From Marinobacter fuscus (GTDB lineage: Bacteria; Pseudomonadota; Gammaproteobacteria; Pseudomonadales; Oleiphilaceae), in assembly GCF_003007675.1 (NCBI RefSeq), contig NZ_PXNP01000030.1, positions 1 through 50,853 of the forward strand: DNA of 50,853 nucleotides, written 5' to 3'. The notes below the pieces were generated by a model that was given only the letters and a program-made list of their open reading frames with translations, did not search any database and was not told where the DNA came from. This document shows, piece after piece, positions 44,335 to 50,853 of this stretch (its first letter is position 1; each line of letters begins with the position of its first letter). The translations under genes were made by a program, and so were the position numbers.

Positions 44335-44844
44335 TTAAATCGCACCCTGCTCCACCAGGTTGCAATATTGCCCCCGGAAATACAGCAACGGCTTAGTGGC
44401 AGTGCGCGCCTGGGCGTTCAGAGCTTTCACCTCACCAATCACAATCAAATGATCACCAGCGGCGTGTTCCGCGTGGATTTCGCAATCCAGCCAGTGCAGA
44501 CTCCCCGCAATCACTGGATTGCCCAGTGGTGATGTGTGCCAGTCTGTTCCCAGCCACTTGTCTTCACCTTGCCGGGCGAACCGGTTAGACACCGCTACCT
44601 GCTCACCAGACAGGATATTCACCGCAAACCGACCGGCGCGGCGGATTTTGGGGTAGCTGTAGGAGTTGGCCATGACACTAAACGACACCAGCGGTGGCTT
44701 GGTCGAAACGCTATAGAACGACTGGCAGGTAAAGCCAATCGGTTCGTCATCGACCTGCGAGGTAATCACCGTAATCCCGGAGGCATAATGGCCCAGCGCC
44801 TCGCGAAAACGAAGCGGCTCAATGGCCGTAGCGGCGCAAGACAT
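44335..44844 (-). CDS. Flavin reductase-family protein
   Basis: The 169-residue protein matches the flavin reductase-like FMN-binding split barrel: FREALGHYASGITVITSQVDD, EPIGFTCQSFYSVS, then KPPLVSFSV and FAVNILSGEQ. It would supply reduced flavin to a partner oxygenase. It starts four bases after the mesD stop and so probably belongs to the same operon (mesX-mesD-flavin reductase). Confidence 0.88.
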   Translation of the reverse strand: MSCAATAIEPLRFREALGHYASGITVITSQVDDEPIGFTCQSFYSVSTKPPLVSFSVMANSYSYPKIRRAGRFAVNILSGEQVAVSNRFARQGEDKWLGTDWHTSPLGNPVIAGSLHWLDCEIHAEHAAGDHLIVIGEVKALNAQARTATKPLLYFRGQYCNLVEQGAI

Positions 44845-44848
44845 GGCA

Positions 44849-45880
44849 TCAGGCTCCCGTCAGTTCACGCCGGACAATATCAGCACCTGCACTCAATGCA
44901 CTGAGCTTGCCCCTGGCCACCTGGCGGGAGAGCGGCGCCATGCCACAGTTAGTGCACGGATACAGCTGGTCGGCATCAACAAACTGCAGTGCTTTACGCA
45001 GGGTATCCGCCACTTGCTCGGGTGTTTCGATACAGTTGGTTGCCACATCAATGGCACCCACCATGACCTTTTTGCCGCGAATCAGCTCCAGCAACTCGAT
45101 GGGCACCCGGGAGTTCTGGCATTCCAGCGAGATCAGATCAAGGTTGGAGCGTTGCAGCCGGGGAAAGACTTCTTCGTACTGCCGCCATTCCGAGCCCAGG
45201 GTCTTTTTCCAGTCGGTATTGGCCTTGATGCCATAGCCATAGCAAATGTGTACGGCGGTCTCACATTTCAGCCCTTCAATGGCTTTTTCCAGCGCGGCGA
45301 TCCCCCAGTCGTTCACCTCGTCAAAAAACACGTTAAAGGCCGGTTCATCAAACTGGATGATATCAACACCGGCCGCTTCCAATTCCTTTGCTTCCTGGTT
45401 AAGGATCTTCGCAAACTCCCAGGCGAGCTTTTCACGGCTTTGATAATGGGCATCGTACAGCGTGTCGATCATAGTCATGGGGCCTGGCAGGGCCCACTTG
45501 ATCGGCTGGCCGGTTTGCGAACGCAGAAACCGGGCATCCTCAACAAAGACCGGCTTTTGACGGCTGACGGCACCAACCACCGTTGGCACGCTGGCGTCGT
45601 AACGATTGCGAATCCGAACCGTCTCGCGCTTCTCGAAATCCACACCATCCAGGTGCTCGATGAAAGTGGTCACGAAATGCTGGCGGGTCTGCTCGCCATC
45701 GCTGACAATATCAATCCCGGCCCGCTGCTGTTCCTGCAGAGACACCCGCAAGGCATCCTGTTTACCTTCAATCAATTCCTCGCCTTGCAGTTTCCAGGGC
45801 GACCAGAGTGTCTCCGGCTCCGCAAGCCAGGACGGTTTGGGCAGACTGCCTGCGGAAGATGTGGGCAACAATGTTTTCAC
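44849..45880 (-). CDS. mesD: Core (folate-independent) methionine synthase MesD
   Basis: This 343-residue protein is the C-terminal catalytic part of cobalamin-independent methionine synthase without the N-terminal MetE domain. Zinc ligands are visible: AVHICYG (His and Cys), SLECQNSR (Glu) and YPCTNCGMAPL (Cys). This MetE-like type beside a DUF1852 gene matches the MesD family, proposed to make methionine from homocysteine in an oxygen-dependent way together with MesX. The methyl donor is unsettled. The upstream gene is mesX and the downstream one is a flavin reductase. Confidence 0.85.
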   Translation of the reverse strand: MKTLLPTSSAGSLPKPSWLAEPETLWSPWKLQGEELIEGKQDALRVSLQEQQRAGIDIVSDGEQTRQHFVTTFIEHLDGVDFEKRETVRIRNRYDASVPTVVGAVSRQKPVFVEDARFLRSQTGQPIKWALPGPMTMIDTLYDAHYQSREKLAWEFAKILNQEAKELEAAGVDIIQFDEPAFNVFFDEVNDWGIAALEKAIEGLKCETAVHICYGYGIKANTDWKKTLGSEWRQYEEVFPRLQRSNLDLISLECQNSRVPIELLELIRGKKVMVGAIDVATNCIETPEQVADTLRKALQFVDADQLYPCTNCGMAPLSRQVARGKLSALSAGADIVRRELTGA

Positions 45881-45907
45881 GATGAATAGCCTTTTGCTTA
45901 TATTGAA

Positions 45908-46903
45908 TTAAACCGCGGAATCCGCAACGTAGTTAGCCGACCATTGCTCAAGCAGCTGGCGATAGGGCTTGATGAAGTAAGTCTCGGCAAACTTCCCCTG
46001 GGCAACCGCCAACTGGCTACGCTCCTCACGGTCATAAACAATATTCGTGGGGGAATGATCCGGATTCTTGAGATTCGGCTGATACTGGTCTCCAGCGGGC
46101 TGGTGAGCGTTATAAATCTCCGGGCGATAGATTTTCTGGAAGGTTTCCATGGTGCTGATGGTGCTGATCAACTCCAGGCTGGTGTAGTCATTCAGCAAAT
46201 CGCCAAAGAAATAGAACGCCAGGGGCGCCACACTGTTTGCAGGCATGAAATAACGCACCTGAAGGCCCATTTTCCGGAAATAGCTTTCGGTCAACGAAGA
46301 CTCGTTGGGCTGGTATTCCACACCCAGCACCGGGTGTTCATTGTCGGTGCGGTGGTAGATTTTGCTGTCGGACACGCTGAGGCAGATCACCGGCAGTTTG
46401 GCAAAGTTTCGGGCGTAGGCAGCCGAATTCACAAAGTAGCTGAAGAGCTTGCCGTGCAGATCGCCAAACTTCTCTGGCACGCTGAATGCCGAGCGGTTCC
46501 TGTTGTGCTCCAGTAACCACACGCTGAAATCGTAATCCCGCACGTAGGACGAAAAATTATTCCCCACAAGGCCGTCAATGCGCTGGTTGGTCTGGGTGTC
46601 CACAATGTTGGTTTTAAGCATTTCAATGGCCGGGAAGCTGGCGCCTTCATCACCTTCTCCCACCTTCATATCCACAGACACGATTTCCAGTTCAACCGAG
46701 TACCGATCACCCTTGGGATTATCCCAATGGGCCAGAGCGTTAAACCGGTCGTCAATCATCTGCAAGGCATTGCGCAGGTTCGCGCGGCGATTTTCCCCGC
46801 GAGCCAGGTTAGCGAAATTGGTGGTCAGGCGAGTGTTGTCTGCTGGCTGATAGTCTTCATCAAAGCTGATGCGCTTTATCGCAAAGGTAAATTCGGTGTT
46901 CAT
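45908..46903 (-). CDS. mesX: MesX (DUF1852) protein
   Basis: The 331-residue DUF1852 protein begins MNTEFTFAIKRISFDEDYQP and contains TRLTTNFANLARGENR and FSVWLLEHNRNRSAFS. It is the first gene of the leftward operon, 27 bp before mesD. DUF1852 is required together with MesD for methionine synthesis in the genetic studies that defined the pair. The flavin reductase in the same operon fits an oxygen-using reaction. Confidence 0.85.
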   Translation of the reverse strand: MNTEFTFAIKRISFDEDYQPADNTRLTTNFANLARGENRRANLRNALQMIDDRFNALAHWDNPKGDRYSVELEIVSVDMKVGEGDEGASFPAIEMLKTNIVDTQTNQRIDGLVGNNFSSYVRDYDFSVWLLEHNRNRSAFSVPEKFGDLHGKLFSYFVNSAAYARNFAKLPVICLSVSDSKIYHRTDNEHPVLGVEYQPNESSLTESYFRKMGLQVRYFMPANSVAPLAFYFFGDLLNDYTSLELISTISTMETFQKIYRPEIYNAHQPAGDQYQPNLKNPDHSPTNIVYDREERSQLAVAQGKFAETYFIKPYRQLLEQWSANYVADSAV

Positions 46904-47119
46904 GGCAATCCGTTATCCTGGTGCGTCTGTTAAAACCTGCAGGCATTCTAAGAAAGCCAAGCCATGAACAAAAATGATATAAAATCATAAATCCATGAAT
47001 ATTGCTCACCAACAGAACATTCAACGATCAGAGCCTGGTTAGAGCTGGCTTCATTGCCCGCCCAGTTCGCTGGGTACTGCAGGAGGCTGAAAGCCAGCGA
47101 CCGTGATACCATCGCGGCC

Positions 47120-47143
47120 CTGCCACCACCATGGTGGTGGCAG
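47120..47143. repeat. Perfect 24-bp palindrome upstream of the DUF3010 gene
   Basis: CTGCCACCACCA is followed directly by its reverse complement. The palindrome lies 55 bp before the ATG at 47199 and could be a regulator site or a transcript hairpin. 46904-47198 otherwise has no gene. Confidence 0.55.
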
Positions 47144-47198
47144 CATCATATTCAGAGGCGCGACGGCAAAATCCGCCGAAGTACACAGGGTAAGGGCT

Positions 47199-47642
47199 AT
47201 GATTATTTGTGGAGTAGAGTTAACCGGCAGCGATGCAGTGGTGTGTTTGCTGAATATGGACAGGGGCCAGTTCAACCTCCCGGACTGCAAGGTTCGCAAA
47301 CTGTCACTGCCGAAAAACCACAGCCGAGAAGACTTGCTGAAGTTTCAGGCTGCTTTTGCCGATCTGATGGCGGAATACGGTGTAGGCGGCATCGCGATCA
47401 AGGAGCGGATGCAGAAAGGCAAGTTTGCCGGAGGCGCCGTCAGCTTTAAAATGGAAGCGGCCATTCAACTGATCGACAACGACGAGCTCAGCGTTTCCCT
47501 GGTGCCTCCGGCGCAGATCAAGTCGACCCTGGCGTCCAACCCGCTGCCGGTGGATTTCGCCGAGACCGGGCTGAAAGCCTTTCAGGAAGCCGCCTTTATC
47601 ACCGCCTACGTAGCACAACTGAACAGCAGCAAAGGCGCCTAA
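47199..47642 (+). CDS. DUF3010-family protein
   Basis: The 147-residue protein begins MIICGVELTGSDAVVCLLNMD, then KVRKLSLPKNHSREDLLKFQ, and IAIKERMQKGKFAGGAVSF. It is of the DUF3010 family, small conserved proteins in marine gammaproteobacteria, of unknown function. It ends overlapping the symporter remnant on the other strand. Confidence 0.8.
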   Translation: MIICGVELTGSDAVVCLLNMDRGQFNLPDCKVRKLSLPKNHSREDLLKFQAAFADLMAEYGVGGIAIKERMQKGKFAGGAVSFKMEAAIQLIDNDELSVSLVPPAQIKSTLASNPLPVDFAETGLKAFQEAAFITAYVAQLNSSKGA

Positions 47643-47863
47643 TACACCTGCTGTTCGGCAACCTCCGTGCTGTCTTCCGCCACGTCGTGTTTTTTCTCAG
47701 ATTCCCGGAGTTTAAGCAGCGCGATGCCGAACACCCGCGCGGTGAAAATAATCCCGAGCAGATTCGGCTCTGCAAATGCTCCGACAATATTGGTGGGCAC
47801 GATACTCAGTAACACCTGAACAAACCCCGGGGTCTCCGGAACCTTTACGGTTTCAGAAGACAC
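47639..47863 (-). pseudogene. Dicarboxylate symporter internal remnant
   Basis: About 50 residues (PGFVQVLLSIVPTNIVGAFA, then EPNLLGIIFTARVFGIALLKL) match the middle of sodium:dicarboxylate/amino-acid symporters (DAACS, GltP-like). Nothing of the other ~350 residues is present on either side, so this is a fragment. Upstream, stop codons precede the repeat copy C at 47949. Confidence 0.65.
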
Positions 47864-47948
47864 GAGTTAATGAGCAGTCTATCCAGTACGTCAAAGCCGG
47901 GGATTCTGGTCAGCATCGGCCTGTGAGTAAACCGGTAGTGCCACGTAG

Positions 47949-48049
47949 GTTACTCACAAAACTTGTGGATAACTGTGTTGGGAACCTCGGATTAACCTGC
48001 TGGAAGCCCCGTGGCACAAGGGTTTTCGACAGTTGGTGCAAAAATAGGC
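47949..48049 (+). repeat. Dispersed DnaA-box repeat, copy C
   Basis: GTTACTCACAAAACTTGTGG leads into GATAACTGTGTTGGGAACC. AAGCCCCGTGGC and a TGGTGCAAAAATAGG tail follow. It holds the perfect DnaA 9-mer. Confidence 0.8.
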
Positions 48050-48151
48050 TATACGGACGTGATATATGGATATAAAACATTAATCTCAGAAAGCATAAAA
48101 AAGCGGGTACAGAAACGGAGATCACACCGGGGATGATCAACAGCCTGCCCA

Positions 48152-48255
48152 GTTACTCACAGAAGCTGTGGATAACGTTGTTGGGAAGCCATGACTAACT
48201 AGCCGAAAGCCCCATACTGCAAGGGCTCACAGCAATTGATGCAAAAATGGACGAT
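48152..48255 (+). repeat. Dispersed DnaA-box repeat, copy D
   Basis: GTTACTCACAGAAGCTGTGG is followed by GATAACGTTGTTGGGAAG, an AAGCCCC/GGGCT hairpin and the tail TTGATGCAAAAATGGACGAT. Same orientation as C, 200 bp away. 47864-48267 holds only copies C and D. Confidence 0.85.
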
Positions 48256-48267
48256 GGGTACCCGCAC

Positions 48268-48615
48268 CTACGACATCTGTTCTTCAAACTGGCTCAATGC
48301 CTGCAATGCCTCCGTGCCATAAACGACAGAGGGGCCGCCGCCCATCAGAATAGCCACAGAGACCGTTTCTGCAATTTCATCCCGCGTAGCGCCAGCCTCC
48401 AATGCATCATGAACGTGAAACGCAATGCAGCCGTCGCATCGGACCGTAATCGCAATACCCAACGCAATCAATTCTTTGGTTTTGCTATCAAGCGCCCCGG
48501 GCTTGGTGCTGGCCTCGTGAAGTGCAGAAAATCCTTTCATAACGTCGGGAATTTCCATACCCAACTTGTCCATCCATACCTTGAGTTCCTCAAAGCTTTC
48601 GGGAAAGTTTTTCAT
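48268..48615 (-). CDS. Carboxymuconolactone decarboxylase/AhpD-fold protein
   Basis: The 115-residue protein has the AhpD-type motif CDGCIAFHVHDAL (Cys60, Cys63, His67) and Glu48 in KELIALG, a proton-relay arrangement used in peroxide reduction. It is monocistronic, flanked by repeat copy D on its 3' side. GGAGGCTTC precedes the ATG. Confidence 0.88.
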   Translation of the reverse strand: MKNFPESFEELKVWMDKLGMEIPDVMKGFSALHEASTKPGALDSKTKELIALGIAITVRCDGCIAFHVHDALEAGATRDEIAETVSVAILMGGGPSVVYGTEALQALSQFEEQMS

Positions 48616-48774
48616 AGAAGCCTCCTGAATGGCTGAAACCGACCCTCGCCTTTTTTAAAAATAGCACAAGCCAGCTCAGCCAGGGCCCGCGACCACCTAA
48701 CCGTTTTATGCGCTCGGGCCACCAAATCCATACAGGTTCAAACCCGCGTAACAACATTGGCGGATTCTCGTGTT

Positions 48775-49107
48775 TCAGCAGTTACCCTTTTTCGCCTGAC
48801 CCGGCGGGCAGAAATGGCCACGAGACTTGCGGTAAGAACGGCGATCATCATCGTCATTGCGACGGCGGTCATAATCATAATCGCGATCGTAATTGCGATG
48901 GTCTTTGGTCGTAATAGCCGTTCCCGCTGCGGCACCAACGGCACCGCCGAGAATCGCACCATCTCTTCCACCGACCTCGTTGCCAATGGCGGCCCCGAGT
49001 GCGCCGCCAATACCACCACCCAGCGCGGCGGCGGCGGTGTCATCCGCAACGGCGCCCAGTGAGGTGACGGTCAGAGATAAAAAAACCAGCAGTGGCTTCA
49101 TGTTCAT
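48775..49107 (-). CDS. Glycine-zipper-containing secreted protein
   Basis: The start MNMKPLLVF at 49107 gives 110 residues. A signal peptide (LSLTVTSLGAVA-DD) precedes a glycine-zipper segment (AALGGGIGGALGAAIGNEVG and GGAVGAAAGTAI). The C-terminal part is charged with DYDYDRRRND and ends CPPGQAKKGNC. Such proteins sit in the outer membrane or periplasm; function unknown. The ribosome-binding site is weak. Confidence 0.7.
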   Translation of the reverse strand: MNMKPLLVFLSLTVTSLGAVADDTAAAALGGGIGGALGAAIGNEVGGRDGAILGGAVGAAAGTAITTKDHRNYDRDYDYDRRRNDDDDRRSYRKSRGHFCPPGQAKKGNC

Positions 49108-49267
49108 GATGTAAATCCCATAATTCAGGTGGTCTGACCTGCCCTGTACCGCAGGCCGGAGAGCATATTCTCCTTCCCCCCCCGGGCACTTGTCAGCTTT
49201 TAACCATTTGAGAATATCAGAATCACACGACAAGCCACCTCTTACAGTTCCTTTATACTTCAATAGG

Positions 49268-49333
49268 TTAAAAGTGTTTAACAGAGACTGACCGCACCTC
49301 TGTATCGGGATGCCTGGTGAAATCAGAAGCCAT
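49268..49333 (-). pseudogene. Relic of the mntA 5' end adjacent to repeat copy E
   Basis: The minus-strand frame at 49333 begins MASDFTRHPDTEVRS and stops after 21 codons. The intact MntA begins MAPDLPKHPDIEKLS. The upstream block also matches: CGAGTG-ATCAGAAA-CGTTCA occurs before both starts. It is the dead start of a second mntA copy. Confidence 0.7.
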
Positions 49334-49403
49334 GGTTCTCACGTGGGTAGGCGATATTTCGAGTGGATCAGAAAACGTTCATATGTGGGGGGGGCAACGG
49401 GAA

Positions 49404-49509
49404 ACTTACGCACAAAACCTGTGGATAACTGTGTTGGGAACTTCGGGTTAACTAGCTATAAGCCCCATGCCACGGGGGCTCAGGAAAGTTGATGCAAAAA
49501 TGGACGATG
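49404..49509 (+). repeat. Dispersed DnaA-box repeat, copy E
   Basis: ACTTACGCACAAAACCTGTGG is followed by GATAACTGTGTTGGGAAC, TTAACTAGC, an AGCCCC/GGGGGCT hairpin and GTTGATGCAAAAATGGACGA. The 49108-49564 interval holds this repeat and the mntA relic but no intact gene. Confidence 0.85.
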
Positions 49510-49564
49510 CGCGGAGACTTGCAGCAGAAAAAAACCTGGCGAACGCCGGTTCTGATTTCCTCGT

Positions 49565-49981
49565 TTACGCCATCAAATCCGAAAACACTCTGGCAAACGC
49601 ACGAAAATCGCCAAGATGTTTACTGCAAATGGCATACACAATCTCCCAGTTCACATCGTCATAATTGTGAACCATCACATTCCGGAATCCGACAGACTTC
49701 CGCATGCGAGCTGCCAGTTCAGGGTCGATAATGCCCGACTGCGCCAGCGCTTCAAATGCCTGCCCCATGGTTTTTGGTGCTGTCGCTTCAGTGTGCTCGG
49801 CAAGCCAATGGGAGGCAATGTCGACACACATCTGTACCGCTCGGGTGAGGTTCAGCGAAATGATGTCTTGGGCATCCAGATCAACCAGCAGAGTATCCAG
49901 GTCTTCCGGTAGGCGGGATTCCACACGCTGAATGCAGCGCCGGAGGGACTCCAGTTTCTGTGCTACGAGTTGTTCATCCAT
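49565..49981 (-). CDS. hepT: HepT-type toxin (DUF86-like HEPN RNase)
   Basis: The 138-residue HEPN protein has the catalytic RX4-6H pattern RNVMVHNY (Arg100, His105) with the Tyr107 that the cognate MntA modifies. It should cut RNA when free. Its start overlaps mntA by 19 bp, and expression follows mntA. TISS-like effects or phage defence have been reported for such pairs, but not tested here. Confidence 0.88.
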   Translation of the reverse strand: MDEQLVAQKLESLRRCIQRVESRLPEDLDTLLVDLDAQDIISLNLTRAVQMCVDIASHWLAEHTEATAPKTMGQAFEALAQSGIIDPELAARMRKSVGFRNVMVHNYDDVNWEIVYAICSKHLGDFRAFARVFSDLMA

Positions 49982-50376
49982 GCGTTGCGTCGACCTTCGA
50001 GGATACGTTTCTGGTAAGGGACAAAGTCTTCGTTTTCCATAATATTACGATAAATCAGATCACCCCATTGGTGGCGTGTGCCAACAACCTGTATGCCGGT
50101 GCTGACTATCTGGTGCAGCAGAGGCTGCCCGGCCGTGCGCAAGTCCACCAAGTCCACAGGGCGATTGAAGGCCAAAGCAATGGCTTCGGTTAAAGCAATA
50201 CGCTCATCCGCACCAAGCTCTTTGTCCGCCTGAACGGCAACATCGATATCGCTGTCTGGCCGGGCCGTTCCCCGAGCCATGGAGCCAAAGAGCGCCGCAA
50301 CCCGTATATGCGGAAAACCGGCCAGTAACTCGCTGAGCTTCTCGATATCAGGATGTTTGGGTAGATCAGGAGCCAT
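49963..50376 (-). CDS. mntA: MntA-type nucleotidyltransferase antitoxin
   Basis: The 137-residue protein has the minimal nucleotidyltransferase motif GSMARGTARPDSDID (GSx10DxD, Gly31 to Asp45), which transfers AMP residues onto the HepT toxin to silence it. It begins MAPDLPKHPDIEKL. The upstream 75 bp joins repeat copy F, and the gene's 5' end is duplicated near copy E. Confidence 0.9.
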   Translation of the reverse strand: MAPDLPKHPDIEKLSELLAGFPHIRVAALFGSMARGTARPDSDIDVAVQADKELGADERIALTEAIALAFNRPVDLVDLRTAGQPLLHQIVSTGIQVVGTRHQWGDLIYRNIMENEDFVPYQKRILEGRRNAWMNNS

Positions 50377-50444
50377 GGTTTTTGCCTGGAATGTTTAAGC
50401 TCCGAGTGTATCAGAAAGCGTTCAGGCGGTCGGGCTAACAAAGA

Positions 50445-50552
50445 AACTTTACCCACAAAAGCTGTGGATAACTGTGTTAGAAACCTCGGGTTAACTAGGC
50501 AACACCTTTGCGCCACGGGGGCTCAGGAAAGCTGATGCAAAAACGGACGATA
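50445..50552 (+). repeat. Dispersed DnaA-box repeat, copy F
   Basis: ACTTTACCCACAAAAGCTGTG leads into GGATAACTGTGTTAGAAACC, TTAACTAGG, a CCACGGGGGCT arm and GCTGATGCAAAAACGGACG. It is a near copy of E. Confidence 0.85.
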
Positions 50553-50853
50553 GCTATGAATCTGCCATAAACAGGGCGCCGAAACTCAATAGGAAACCAT
50601 AGAGACCATCCACCTGCCATAGCGTTCTCTGATCATCAAATGAATAGATTCAGCCTAGGAGTCTGCGCGGCAGAAGTGTTTTGAGCAAGTGCCTCCGCCG
50701 CGCCGAATCACGGTTGTGCCCGAGAGTATATGCGCAGTATCCAACCGGATAGAGTCACGATTTTCTATTCAGGCAATCAAGACGGTTATAGACAAGTTCA
50801 CAACCGTAGCCCGACCACTCAGCACGGCCCGGCACGCCGCCTCAGGTCGCCTA
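50553..50853. other. Terminal intergenic stretch without a recognised gene
   Basis: No supported coding frame, tRNA-like fold or repeat copy is seen here. Small hairpins are present but none stands out. The window ends inside this stretch. Confidence 0.5.

Noticed and set aside
46904..47198. B12 or SAM riboswitch ahead of the methionine genes
   Set aside because: No B12-box or S-box conserved helices were seen in the roughly 300 bases upstream of mesX; only a short ATGAT/ATCAT dyad and the 24-bp palindrome are present.
47910..48140. Minus-strand frame across repeat C
   Set aside because: It is the antisense reading of the repeat. Similar peptides (VNPRF..TQLST.FV) appear at other copies only because the DNA is repeated; there is no ribosome-binding site.
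47949..50552. Integron cassette array with attC sites
   Set aside because: Repeats of about 105 bp between small accessory genes suggested attC sites, but no intI is in the window, the copies show no complementary RYYYAAC/GTTRRRY outer arms, and the genes face opposite to the expected cassette direction relative to the repeats.
47949..50552. Chromosomal or plasmid origin of replication
   Set aside because: DnaA boxes are single, about 0.2-1.2 kb apart and embedded in a dispersed repeat. No dnaA, dnaN, gidA, repA or AT-rich unwinding region is nearby.

Overview
The window looks like chromosomal DNA of a Marinobacter-like marine gammaproteobacterium. This is inferred from protein resemblance only: an EfpL/YeiP-type EF-P paralogue, a TIGR02647 protein, RadD, a DctPQM TRAP transporter, a MesD/MesX-type methionine synthase, and DUF3010, DUF2750, DUF1328 and DUF938 proteins. 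Most of it is compact, moderately GC-rich housekeeping and transport sequence. The exceptions are a more AT-rich left end (restriction-modification locus), a small AT-rich patch near 43.7-44.2 kb, and an accessory right end. No rRNA, tRNA, CRISPR array, integrase or prophage gene was seen.

Layout. (1) 1-1718: an IS1380-family insertion sequence whose outer inverted repeat coincides with base 1. It interrupts a SIR2-like gene that is the last visible gene of a leftward type I restriction-modification operon (1.7-6.2 kb): half-size HsdS-like protein, HsdM, Fic protein, full HsdS, truncated SIR2-like protein. No hsdR is in the window. (2) 6.3-23 kb: small operons, including a DUF2059-like secreted protein, a transglycosylase-like membrane protein, LysR and Lrp regulators, astA with a DUF1338 gene, an AbiTii-like gene, a pcm fragment, a DMT exporter, a lytic transglycosylase overlapping a spermidine-synthase-like gene, a large unknown membrane protein, rsuA, efpL, a crotonase, a lipoprotein, an extracellular-solute-binding protein, arfB and a BCCT transporter remnant. 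(3) 23.4-26.8 kb: an unknown membrane protein and a stand-alone MHYT protein lie between two copies (A, B) of a roughly 100-bp dispersed repeat, followed by a BdlA-like soluble PAS-PAS-MCP protein. (4) 27-47.6 kb: a UMF1-type MFS carrier, LysR, DMT exporter, LOG protein, a MocR-type regulator divergent from a pyridoxamine-oxidase-fold gene, adenine deaminase, ZIP carrier, TRAP transporter, radD with a thioredoxin-like gene, slyD, a DUF938 methyltransferase, RHH and DJ-1 proteins, the mesX-mesD-flavin reductase operon and a DUF3010 gene. (5) 47.6-50.85 kb: an accessory patch with four more copies of the repeat (C-F), a symporter remnant, a carboxymuconolactone-decarboxylase-like gene, a glycine-zipper protein and a HepT/MntA toxin-antitoxin pair.

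The most unusual feature is the repeat family. All six copies lie in the same orientation, and each carries a perfect DnaA-box 9-mer (TTATCCACA on the minus strand) followed by a GTTGG/GTTAG block; most copies (A, B, E, F) also carry a CCACGGGG arm. I found no other perfect DnaA 9-mer in the window. Truncated genes lie close to several copies. Copies E and F share an extended unit that includes the start of mntA, so the copy-E unit holds a dead mntA 5' end. A second notable observation is a near-identical ~30-bp translational-coupling cassette used at both the hsdM/fic and fic/hsdS junctions.
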